DNA from: Takakia lepidozioides
Taxonomy: Eukaryota; Streptophyta; Takakiopsida; Takakiales; Takakiaceae
Direction: 5' to 3'
Assembly (NCBI GenBank): GCA_030704615.1
Contig: CM060731.1
Span: forward strand, 59,066,756-59,130,755
Length of the DNA: 64,000 nucleotides
Shown one piece after another: positions 1 to 9,990 of this stretch (positions are counted from its first letter, which is position 1; every line of letters begins with the position of its first letter). Below the pieces are notes generated by a model. It did not search any database. It was not told the DNA's origin and worked only from the letters and a program-made list of their open reading frames with translations. The position numbers were made by a program, and so were the translations under genes.

Positions 1-105
1 CTTTAATTTTAATAGTGACACAACCACTACCCTCCTCCAATGGCATTTGCCTGAACCAGGTAAGAAGACTGGAGCCCCTCTTCCTGTTTCCAGCAATTCA
101 GTACT

Positions 106-1909
106 TTGAGGGCTCCTCATGATATTGATTTGCCTGCAATGTCCCAAATCTTGGCTCCCACTGGCCTGGCTTTTATTTATCTTAAGGACATGTATATGGA
201 AATCGAAGGCTGGAAGAAGTTGTCCTTGCATAAACACTGTTTGGTGGCTTCTGGGGTTTTGGACAGAGGGTACAGAGGAGAAATCAAATTACTCCTTGCT
301 AATCCTGAGCGTATGATGGTCAAAATCAAGAAAGGTCAGGTTATGGCTCGACTCACTGCCTTGCCCTTGACTACGATTCAATCTATAGAGGCTGATCTCA
401 ATTTTCATGACATTGGTCTTATAGATAGCCCTTTGGACAGACTTGTTGCCATGACCAATATTGTTGCAATCAGTGATGACACTATTCTCACCTTAGAGCA
501 AGAGGAGCACTTTGCCCAAGTGCTGGCAGAAATCCATGTGGGTGATATAACCAAGGTTCAACTAGCTAAATTGCATGCTTTGATCCGTAGGAACTTGTCT
601 GTATTCAGTCGAGGGTCTCATGATCTTGGTAGAACCAATGTTTTGAAACACGAGATTATCACTAATGGGCATCTTGTCAAGCAATATGCCTATCTTGAAT
701 CTGTCCATGAGAGGGCAGTAGTTCAAGATGAAATTAAGAAAATGTTGAATGCTGGTGTCATCCGCCCCTCTGTGGCACCTTGGGCCAGCCCGATTGTATT
801 GGTAGCCAAAAAGGATGGTTCCACCAGGTTTTGTGTCGACTTCAGACGGCCCATGACTAAGAAAGATGTGTACCATTTGCCAAGAATTAATGAGACCCTA
901 GATCAGCTTAGTGGTGCCACCATTTTTTCTTCCCTTTGACCTAGCTTCTAGCTTTTGGCAAGTCCCTCTCACATAAGCATCTAAAGAAAAAACTGCTTTT
1001 ACATGCAGATATGACATGTATCAATACGAGACCATGCCATTCGGACTCTTCAATGCCACGACAACTTTCCAAAGAAATCTGAGTCCGAATCTGAGATGGG
1101 AATGTGCATTGGTATACATTGACGACATTAATATTTATTCTGCTACTTTCGATTCTCACCTCATTGACCTGCAGCGTGTGTTATGTCGTCTCAGAGCTGC
1201 AGGTCTCAAGGTTAAAGCCAAAAAATGCGATTTTTGCATGGCAGAGCTCAAATTTCTTGGCCACATCCTTTGTGGGGAAGGCATCAAACCTGATGTTAGC
1301 AAAATCCAGGCAGTATGAGACTTCCCAGTTCCACGTGACAAGCATTGTGTCCGTGCATTCCTTGGCCTTGCCTCCTATTATAGACGTTTTATCCTCCATT
1401 TTGCTAACATGGCTGGTCCCTTGTTCAGGCTTCTATGCAAGGATGTTCGCTTTCACTGGGGCATACCTGAAACCAACTTTGAACAGCTGAAGATAGCCCT
1501 CGCAACTACTCCAGTGTTGGTTTTTCCATACTTCTCTCTCCCTTTTCTTTTGCAAACAGATGCCAGTGACATGGTTGTTTCTGCAGTTCTCAGCCAAGTG
1601 CGAGATGGTAGAGAACATGTTGTTGCTTACGCATCTAGGCGGCTTGAAAAGAATTATAGTATTACTGACAAGGAGGGGTTGGCCGTCATTTTTGGTGTAA
1701 AACACTTCAGGCAGTACCTGCATGGTTGTTATTTCACCGTGGAGACAGATCATCTACCTCTCAAAGCCCTTAAAACTCCTCGAGAATTGTCCGACAGACT
1801 GGCTAGATGGTCTTTACTTCTTCAGGGCTTTGAATTTGACATTGTTTACAAGAAAATGAAGGAAAACAGCAACGTTGATGCGCTTACTCGGGGAGAAACC
1901 AAACACTAG
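106..1909 (+). pseudogene. Ty3/gypsy retrotransposon pol fragment: dUTPase-like, reverse transcriptase, RNase H
   Basis: This is the 5' part of a Ty3/gypsy pol, broken into three frames. Positions 106-390 resemble a trimeric dUTPase: DIDLPA (motif I-like), PTGLA, then GVLDRGYRGEI (motif III-like). Reverse transcriptase follows, with GVIRPSVAPWASPIVLVAKKDG near 730-820 and FCVDFR near 830. A frameshift/stop lies at 937-939, and the next frame (1016-1318) carries MPFGLFNA and the catalytic YIDD box near 1115. A second break at about 1316 leads into a frame starting at 1409 with the connection and RNase H (TDASD, then DKEGLAV, then ETDH). It ends at DALTRGETKH. The element family is certain; the dUTPase call rests on motif order and spacing. 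The copy is non-functional, and its integrase half resumes only at 7219. Confidence 0.88.
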
Positions 1910-2715
1910 AAGCATTCGTGTCTTTTCCGAATTGACTGCATGTCCAAAACCACTGAGGGAACAACTTTGAGATGTTTGTTACTACTGCACAGTCGTAACG
2001 GATAAATTCACATTTCTAATGGCGGATAGAAGTTGCATCAATGACTCCGCAGTCGGCACAATATTCGCGGCGATTTAATTCAATTACGTAAATTGTTTTT
2101 TTTTTAAAAACAGCAATTACAAGTGGTTTTAAGCACTAGAGAACGACTCTTAACAACTAGGCGTTCATTGCACACCCTATTCAAAAATGGAATTTTTATA
2201 AGTGCTCCACATGGCTCATGACGTGGAACATTTTAATGTATTTTAGGGCTTGTGTGGCTCGTAGAGATTGTTCTAATCGTCGGATGTAAAATGATCTAAG
2301 GGTGGAAGAGTAACTTTGTCCTTTGCCTGAATTTGTCTAAGTGTTGGGAGAGGGATGGAGGCTTGAGAGAGAGACGAACAAGTGATGCGAGAAGGACGAA
2401 GACCAAATCGAGGCCCAGGTCCTGTTGTTGCAAGCGTTTATGGCGTCAAGGGCGCATTATGTGCAAATGTGGGCTCTTGGCTCCCCTTTGTACCATGATT
2501 TGGTATTCTTCCTATGATCACAAGGTTCTTGGGGTAATCAGCTTGGTCTTAGCAACCCATATTTTAATCTCTGCCCGCTCAGCTGCACCGTGGTGGTTCT
2601 TACGAACCAATCCCACATTACCTGACTAGAGATACAAGCAACATGCACAAGAGGTCTTCTTGGGTTCATGGTCAGTCTAATCCGCAATGGGTCATGACAC
2701 AAGGTAGAGGACAAT
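1910..2715. other. Non-coding stretch after RNase H; start of the interruption in gypsy pol
   Basis: The gypsy reading frame stops at 1909 and no integrase linker can be read here. The stretch is AT-rich, with a T run near 2096-2105. No recognisable gene, RNA or terminal repeat was seen. Confidence 0.4.
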
Positions 2716-3640
2716 GTGGTGAGGGCACCTTCTTCTTCGAGCTATTTCAGCCTGTTTTGCCGAGATGTAGTGTCGTGGAGTGCGATGCTTGCAGGGTATG
2801 CACAACAGGGACGTGGGATGGAGGCTTTGGAGACCTATGAAGTTGCGAAGGGAGAGTTTGATAACATGGCTGAACAAGATGTTGTCTCAAGGAACATGCC
2901 GAATCTCGCAAGATATGGCTAGCATGTGTGCGGGATGAGGGCATTGGAGACATATGAGCAAATGTTGAGAAGAGGTGCAGCCTGACCGGGTCACGTTCAT
3001 TTGTGTTTGCAATGCATGTGCAAACCTGGCAGCCCTGGAGACTTGGTAAAGGGCAAAGAGGTCCATCGTGACATTGTCAAAGCTAGAACTTCACCAGATG
3101 TAACAATACCTCGTCGACATGTATGCCAAACGTGGGAGCATTCCCTTGTGGACAAGGACTGTTAAACAATATGGCTGAGCGAAATGTGGTGTGGTGGAAC
3201 GTGATGATTGTAGGACATGCACAACATGGGCGGGGATTGCGGGTTTTGGAGACCTATGAGCAAATGATGTGGGTCTAGGGGGTGAAGCCCGAGCACATTA
3301 CCTTTGTTTGTGTTTGTAGTGCATGTGCGAGCCTGTTGGAGAAGGGCAAAGAGGTCCATGGTTGCATCGTCAAAGCTGGAATTGTGGTAGATGTCATTCT
3401 GAACATGAATACCCTTCTAGATAGGGAGTGTTCAACAATATGGCTGAGCGAAATGTGGTGTCGTGGAAAGTGATTATCGCAGGACATGCACAACAGGGGC
3501 GGGGATTGCAAGTTTTGGAGACCTATGAGCAGTTGATGTGGGAGGGGGTGAAGTCCGACCACATTACGTTCAGAGAGTTCAAATGCCTCTCCACCATGAC
3601 CTTGTTTAGCTAACCATGTCTTGCTGATGTTGTTGTCTTG
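2716..3640 (+). pseudogene. Pentatricopeptide repeat (PLS-class) protein fragment, heavily mutated
   Basis: Plus-strand frames repeatedly give PLS-type PPR signatures: DVVSWSAMLAGYAQQGRGMEA near 2767-2830, EQDVVS near 2875, KGKEVH near 3055 and 3340, and AERNVVSWKVIIAGHAQQGR near 3437-3500 followed by KSDHITF. These are alternating P/L/S motifs of the kind found in organelle RNA-editing factors. Frame changes and stops occur roughly every 100-200 bases, and no initiator, transit peptide or E/DYW tail is present. It lies between the RNase H and integrase parts of the gypsy element, so it was probably carried in by rearrangement or insertion. The family is sure; the fragment has no coding capacity. 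Confidence 0.85.
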
Positions 3641-4571
3641 CACTTGAGCTGTTTTTGGACACTGGCTGGAACATCCACAAGGCAGCTCTGCTCGAGAGAG
3701 AAATCAGCTTGAATGCAGGGGCAGATTTTGAGATCACAATTGCCACTCAAAACGTTGTTCTTTGCACCGGCATGGCATGTCAGCATGCATATTAGCCCAA
3801 ACACATTACTCCGTGAGCCTTCCACTGCCGGAGTGTGCCCATTCAAGCCAGATCTTCGAAACGCAGGGATGGAACGGGGTTTTGAAACCAGCATTGCCTA
3901 ATTGGATACCCAATTCAGCTCCGCATCTTGGTCCATTAATCTGCTGCACATTGTGAAGTTTTCTGCCCGTTCACCGCAAGTTGAAGAAGGAGTATTCTTA
4001 AAACATGGGTACTCATAATCTGAAAATGGCTCCAGCTTATGTTGCTTGAGTGCGAATATGAGTGTGGTTGGCTTGGCAGCTTTACATCTGGTCGATCCCA
4101 CTCGATATGATGAACAGGTTCAGCTTTACTTCTCTCACACAAAAGACGCTGCCAAGATGGGGTTTGCTGCCCTACCGTCATTGTTCTGGGGTGCAACATA
4201 CAATTAATCTGGCCCATGGCGAGGGGCCTTGCCTTCCACCAATCATCTGTAAGTCCTGTGAAACTGTTTTTGTGGCAGTTTGTAAGCAGTGGGCAACGAT
4301 GGTGGGCTGTTGTGGGATTTGATGAACTCAATGCTGTGTACTGACAGCAACCCCTCATCTCTTATGCAAGCATTCAACAAGCCAAGTTGACTGCAGAGCA
4401 TATTCAGCCCCCCACGTTTCTAGTTGCCTAATGTTCTTCATCTCCTGGGCAGAGCATTTTCCAGGGTCTCCATCTGTGATGACACACTATCTTCTCATGT
4501 AGTTCAGCTTCTGGTCTTGCTCTTGTTTGCACCACCCCAATGAAGGGCACTTCGCACCTGCTTGATTCTCT
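3641..4571. other. Unassigned stretch without a recognisable gene
   Basis: Only short overlapping open frames on both strands are present, with no recognised motif, and there is no terminal repeat. Confidence 0.4.
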
Positions 4572-5119
4572 CTATATGGTTGTCTTGGGTCTTGGCAGGG
4601 TTTCCCACAACCGCCTTTCCTTTTCAGACTGCCAGTCATCAGCCTCTTTCTCCAATGCTTCACTTTCTTCCCAAGTGAAGTGCTCTCCTCTTTTATGCTT
4701 CAACGTCCCTGCAGGTGTCTTTTCCTTCATCTCCCGTGGTGCTTTCGAATGAATGAGCACTGATTTACATCTGTTGGCAACACTTACGGTGTCCCTTTCC
4801 TTGCATGCCACTGCAGGCCCGCATTGACTTTCTTGGCAGGGAAGTCTCCTCCTTCTCCCTCATTTTCTGGCTCTGTTGGTGCCCCACTCACCATGCTATC
4901 AGGGCTGCACTTATTTTGTGGTGTTGCGCCAGCCAAGGGCGATCTTTCACTGGTCCGATTGTTGGCAACAGCTGATTGGAGTCTTCTTGGCAGACTCTCC
5001 CACGAGCTCCCATCAATTTCAGGCATCAGGTTTTCTACCCTGCCCTTCCACTTTTCATAAGCGAGGTGCCTGTCTTCCTCCCTTTCACTCTTCAGCCTCT
5101 CAGGCAGATTTTTCTTCAT
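4572..5119 (-). pseudogene. Unrecognised charged protein fragment
   Basis: Two adjacent minus-strand frames (5119-4784, then 4811-4572) give hydrophilic, Lys/Glu-rich sequence, for example ERLKSEREEDRHLAYEKWKG and, further on, WEESEALEKEADDW. The composition looks like real protein (a coiled-coil-like, low-hydrophobicity tail) rather than a random frame, but no family was recognised. There is no plausible start context, and the two frames overlap by 28 bases, which suggests a frameshift. It may be an exon remnant of a nuclear protein carried into the interruption of the gypsy element. Confidence 0.3.
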
Positions 5120-5192
5120 GCGATTGCTGCTCCCATACTTCCAGTCCTTGTTTAATTCTCTCCAGCCATCACCCTCAGATTTGACAAGGTGC

Positions 5193-5385
5193 TTCCTAGA
5201 ACAAGTCTAGGCTGTCATCGTCAACTGCTAGCAACAAGGCAAGGTTGTATGCATGATTCGTGCGAGGCATGGATAGTTGAAGGAGCAAGGATAGAGTGTG
5301 GGTGCAGATTCACCCAAGAGGGCCAGACTTCAAGCTCCAGATTAACTATGAAGCTACAAAAAGCCTGCATGGGTAGATGGTCAAC
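5193..5385 (+). repeat. Direct repeat copy 1 (pairs with 5743-5955)
   Basis: It starts at CTAGAACAAGTCTAGG, continues through GCAACAAGGCAAGG and the GGAGCAAGGATAGAGTGTGG block, and ends with the CATGGGTAGATGGTC block. The same blocks in the same order recur about 550 bases downstream with moderate divergence. It is non-coding, of unknown origin, and could be a segmental duplication or remnant LTR pieces. Confidence 0.75.
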
Positions 5386-5742
5386 TGGCAGCAACGGCAC
5401 AATTGATAAAATCAGACATTGTTAATGAAGGCATCTTCTTCAGCACATTTCACCCTGTTTTTCCCTCTTATTAGAATCGGTCCAAAATTTCCATGTTGAA
5501 TTATGCAAGTTAACTGGTTGAGTGAATCTAGTTTGGAGTGACTTTGACATGATACTGCTATGTGACAACAGGAAAGTATCAAAAAACAAGTAACAGACAT
5601 GAGGAGAAGCTGTGGAATGAATACTTTTCTGCCCCCAGTCAATGATGGGACAACCGAGGCAAAAAGGTGAATGCCTGCTACATTTCAGAGAGTAGCAGAC
5701 GCAATTGAGCATAGGAACTAGTGTGATAAGCTAAGTTGGGTG

Positions 5743-5955
5743 TTTTCTAGAACAAATGTAGGTTGTCATTGTCAGCTACTAGCAGCAAGGCAAGGATGAA
5801 TGCATGATTTGTGCAGGGGCATGGATAGCTGAAGGAGCAGGGATAGAGTGTGGTCCAGATTCATCCTAGAGTGCCAAATTTCAAGCAAAAGATTTACCTA
5901 TGATTCCCTGTGGATCAATAACTACAAGAAACCTCCATGGGTAGATGGTCTATTC
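5743..5955 (+). repeat. Direct repeat copy 2
   Basis: This is the diverged partner of 5193-5385. It shares the CTAGAACAA, GCAGCAAGGCAAGG, GGAGCAGGGATAGAGTGTGG and CATGGGTAGATGGTC blocks. Confidence 0.75.
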
Positions 5956-6119
5956 CGTGGAACTCACTGAAGTCTTGCATTATGAGGATAAGAACTGCTT
6001 GACTTACACGAGGCCTTGACCCTTAGGCAATCCCCAGAGCAGCAATAGCTTTTGGGCTACTTTTTTACTTTGTGTTTTTCATTTTGTCCCATAAGCTCTT
6101 TGAGCTTTCCGCAGATGTA

Positions 6120-6175
6120 ATAAAGTACCATTTTGTTTCATTTCATTCATTTTCATTTCATTTTGTTTCATGGCA
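6120..6175 (+). repeat. TTTCATT/TTTCA simple repeat
   Basis: A short low-complexity run of TTTCATTTCATTCATTTTCA-like units precedes the GC-rich G-box cluster. Confidence 0.7.
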
Positions 6176-6384
6176 TGTCTTTCATTGTTTGTGCATTTCT
6201 AATGCATGATTAGTTCTCTTGTATGGCATTACTAGTCGACTCACTACAAACACCAAAACTCCAAAGCATGAATCACTATGAATGATTGTTCCAGTAATTT
6301 CGAGCACTTCATGTAAAGTAGTAAAGCAGTGGTTGCGCCAACTTCCGCAGTTGCAATTGCCACTGGGCATGTAGCACTGCAAGT

Positions 6385-6605
6385 TATGTGGTCTACTACC
6401 ACGTGGCGCCCCGGGCCCGTGGCCACGTGGCAGCAGTGGTGCTCGTCGTGGCGCCGCCACGTCGGCATCCACATCGTCGTCCACGTCCGCGTCCATGTGT
6501 CACCGCGCTTCAGTGAGTCGGTCCACTCATCCGGAGGGAAAAAGTCAAAGTCAGCCCAAAAGGTCAGACACACGGGCGGCCCGCCTGGTTACGCCACGTG
6601 GTTCT
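6385..6605. promoter_or_regulatory. Cluster of CCACGTGG/ACGT-core elements in a GC-rich block
   Basis: Within about 220 bases there are three perfect or near-perfect CCACGTGG G-boxes (near 6398, 6422 and 6593) plus several CCACGTC/TCCACGT elements. The block is far more GC-rich than its surroundings. G-boxes are bZIP/bHLH sites in plants. No gene start is visible immediately downstream, so this could be a decayed promoter or LTR regulatory block, or may have no function. Confidence 0.4.
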
Positions 6606-7218
6606 TCAGCATTAATCGCATTAATCGCTGAGTAGTTGTTCGCGCGTCTGCGTCCTTTACCACTCCAATCATTGGATGTCCAACCCAACTACCATGTCTG
6701 TTGTAACTAGTCTGTTGTAACTTCCAGTCGATCCCAGTTTTTTGACTTTTACGACTCAAAATGAGTCGTTACCCCAGTGGTAAATGACACGAATGCTTCT
6801 AGTGAAAACACATGTTCCTTATACAACCCTAGATGACTTGGCTCGCATGCAGAATCCTGATCGTTTGCTGCCTGATTCACATCCATGTGTATCCTTTTTT
6901 AGTTTGATGGATGAGTTACCCTATGTCATTACACCTGCTAGGCATTTCATCACTTTTGATGTTCATTGAGATGGTCACTTTGGTACTTGCGTGTCTGGAC
7001 TGGTCCTCTTTGCTTGATCAATGTTGCCTGGTTACTCCAGCAGTCTCTTCTTCTTCTTCATGGCCATGTATTTTTTATGGTTACTTCCCTTAGGACTTGT
7101 ACTTCATGCCCAGTCTACTATCATAAGTAAGCCTGATTTAGATGCGATGCAAGGTTATATTATTTGAAGACCACAGGGGCGGACACTTCTGATTACCTGC
7201 TATTAACCCACTGTTTCT

Positions 7219-8574
7219 TTGGCTCTGTGCATGATAGGCATGGATGACTCCCTGTTCGCAGCCCTTCTCCACAAGTGCAATGCCGGCACACAACTCCCAG
7301 GTATTTCCAAGACACTTCAAAGGCAAGTTAACTATCACCTTCCCTGTCATGTGGAATGTGAAGGTAAATTGTTGAAGAACATTGTCTTGGATGGCCTTAT
7401 CAAAACCGTGGAGGTTCCTAATAGGAGCTCAATTTCAGAGTTGCTTGAATTATATCATGCCTCACCCTTTGCTGGTCACCTTGGTGTGACCAAAACTTTC
7501 AAACGTTTGCAATAACTGTATACCTGGAAGGGTATGCATCAGGATGTTGCCTCATTTGTTTCTAAGTGTGTTGAATGTCATGCCCAGACATTGCTTCCTC
7601 GAGCTCGCGCTTCATTACCCATGCAACCTATACCTGTCACTGGCCTCTTTGACAGGGTGGGCTTAGATCTTGTGGGACCTCTTAAACTCACCGAGAAGGG
7701 TCACTCCTACATAGCCGTGGCCACTGACTATTTCTCTAAATGGGTTGAGTTCCAACGTTTGGTCGCGAAGGATGAAGATTAAGTTGCATAGTTTTTCTTT
7801 GATGAAATCATTCTAAGGCATGCATGTCATCTTGAAATACTTACCGATCAGAGTACCGAGTTCTGCAATCAGCTGATGTAGATGATATGCTTCAATCTTG
7901 GGGTAAAACACCGCACCACGGCGCCTTATCATCCCTAGTGCAACGGTCTGACTGAGCGATTCAATAAGACCATGTGTTCCATGTTGGAGAAGAATGGTTC
8001 TCTGTTGGGTGATTGGGATGTGGCTCTTCCAGTTTTGATTTTCGCTTATAGGACATATGTTCATGCAAGTACCGGGTATACACCCTTTGAGCTAGTATAT
8101 GGCAGACTTGCTTGCAGCCTTTTACATGACACTCCGCTGATTCCAGTCACTAATACTGACCCCATTGATTGGGATTCATTCTTGGTTGAGATGACTGCTA
8201 AAAGGCAAAAGCTCCAATCTTCTGCCAAAACTAACATAACCAAGGCCCAGGGAATTCAGGCTCGCAATTATAACCGGAGTGTGTGTTATTCTGAAGAATT
8301 TCTGCAGGGTCAATCTGTGTGTGTGCGGCTCCAACAAGGGAAGATCATTTCCAAGGCTTCCAAGCGTATCGAGGGCCCCTATCTGATTGTGGGAATCTTG
8401 CGCGGTAGACAGTTTAAGCTGCTCCCTCAACATCCCTTTGTCCCTCCTCTTTCCCACACTGTCCATCTTGATTCTCTTGTGCATTGCAAATTAGTTTTTG
8501 ATCTCACTTGTATTAATGTCGAGGGCCGTCGTGTTATTCTAAGTCTAGCCGTGCTGCATGAGTGCAGATCATAA
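7219..8574 (+). pseudogene. Ty3/gypsy integrase fragment
   Basis: This is the 3' part of a Ty3/gypsy pol. Positions 7320-7600 hold the H2C2 zinc domain (LYHASPFAGHLGVTKT, then CVECHAQ). An in-frame stop lies near 7515. The core starts with FDRVGLDLVGPL, then the TDYFSKWVEF segment near 7725-7755. A further break near 7780 precedes the region that should carry the second D and the E (7820-7960). From 7972 the frame reads DWDVALPVLIFAYRTYVHAS and TGYTPFELVYGR, then the C-terminal integrase domain to 8574. No chromodomain was seen. It probably belongs to the same original element as 106-1909, separated from it by about 5.3 kb of foreign sequence. Confidence 0.88.
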
Positions 8575-9483
8575 GTTCCTGCTTTTTGCTTTTAAACTTG
8601 GCTATGTGCAGTGGTGGAGCTGCATCAGTTTTGTGTGGCTTGGCTTGACTTCACCAGCTAGCTTTAGTGTTTTTGCATAGACATCTGATTGTGAGAGACG
8701 ATGAGAGCTAAGGAATTGTTCTTATGAGCTTGCATCAATTATATGGTTTGGGGATTTTCCTGTTGGGGGTTTTGTCCTTCACCCACTTTGTAGGATAAGG
8801 TTTTCCCCAAAGGTTTTTTCTCCCCTCTCCTATTGGATGCCTAGTCCTTCTTTTGAATTTGAAATTTGGCTTGGTGGGCCTTGCATTGGTAAAATTTCCG
8901 AAGCTCGCTGGAGCTCACTCCTCCTGGTGTGGGCGGGTCTTACATATGTAAGATGGAGTATTCCACCTGTTGCAGATACTCTTCTGTTCGTTGGCTAGAT
9001 GAAAAAGCAGGGTGGTTGGTGAAGCTAATTAAATGTGCCTAATGTTAGCCTAGGCCCTTGTCTCATTCCAACAGTAACCTAATCTGACAGGGTGGCTGCT
9101 GATGTGTGGAAGAAACTTAAAACAATCATGGCAGCCAATAAGAGACCACCATTTGCCATTTCAGATTAGCCCTTTCCTTAATATAAAAAGCGGCTGACTT
9201 ATGCCAAACGCAAGATGTTTTAGGTGATGATAAGAGTGTACCTGGATGAGCATGCTGTTTTGGATGTGTTGCACTTGATGCCCCTGCATGTGAGCATGTG
9301 ATTTGATTGGCCCACTTGTGGGGCTCCTCTAGCAAGGGATCCTTCCCATTTAGCTTGGCGTGCTTTACTAGCTAACTTCCCCGCTTCAGCACCCAAACTC
9401 GTAGAGGATAAAGGAATATCCCCCGGGTAGAGAAATTGGTCTTACAATGTAGCTTTCATTGAAGGTAGAACCCAAGACCCCCT
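8575..9483. other. Region downstream of gypsy integrase; no gene seen
   Basis: Includes a GGTTTTCCCCAAAGGTTTT-type G/C/T-rich stretch near 8790-8830 of the sort seen in 3' untranslated or LTR regions. No matching second LTR could be found in the window. Confidence 0.35.
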
Positions 9484-9840
9484 GAAGATAAAGATAAAGA
9501 TAAGTTTCTTTAACGTCGAGTGAATTTACTGAGCCTACTGCTCAACACACAGGCCATCGAGGGCCCAATGGACGGTTTGAAGGCACATGTTGAAGGATTG
9601 AACCCGGGATCACCTAGGCCTGAAGAGTAAGCCAACCTACAGGCCTGCATGCAACACGCAACTGACAGCCCACAATTCAGGCCCTTGAGGAGGGGGAAAA
9701 ATAACCCCCTTTCATTTATGGGCCATGGAGGCACATCGGATGATACGCCACAAACAATCCCCACAGGGAGCAGGGCAGCGGCTTTGAACCTTGAACCACC
9801 AAGGTGACGCATTGTGCACTTAACTTACCAGCCGATGTGC
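9484..9840 (-). mobile_element. tRNA-derived SINE, minus orientation
   Basis: Read on the minus strand, the 5' end (near 9840) has a tRNA-like head with a B-box GGTTCAAAGCC (9780-9790). A second B-box-like GGGTTCAATCC lies near 9593-9605. The element ends in a TTAAAGAAACTTATC block followed by a short TCTTTA repeat tail (9484-9512). A head with internal pol III promoter boxes plus a short-repeat tail is the usual structure of plant SINEs. The same 3' end recurs at 14831-14865. Confidence 0.65.
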
Positions 9841-9859
9841 TTGTACATTTCCTTTGTAA

Positions 9860-9990
9860 TTTTTACCTTTCTTTTGACAGGCCATTTTCTTTTTTGCCTT
9901 TCTCTGTGACAGGCAATTTTTTGTTTTTGCCTTTCTTTTGACAGGCCGTTTTTCTTTTTTTCTTTTTTTTTCCTGTCAAATGCCTTGTGA
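9860..9990. repeat. CTTTTGACAGGC-type imperfect tandem repeat
   Basis: Three to four imperfect units of TTTTGACAGGC plus T-rich spacers occur in a row (near 9873, 9905, 9930 and 9970). It is low-complexity and non-coding. Confidence 0.6.

Noticed and set aside
4572-5119. Intact minus-strand gene
   Set aside because: The composition is protein-like, but there are two overlapping frames, no start or splice model and no recognised family, so it is kept only as a fragment.
6182-6631. Coding frames across the GC-rich G-box block
   Set aside because: Overlapping open frames on both strands are Asp/Val or Trp/Thr runs created by GC-rich low-complexity sequence.
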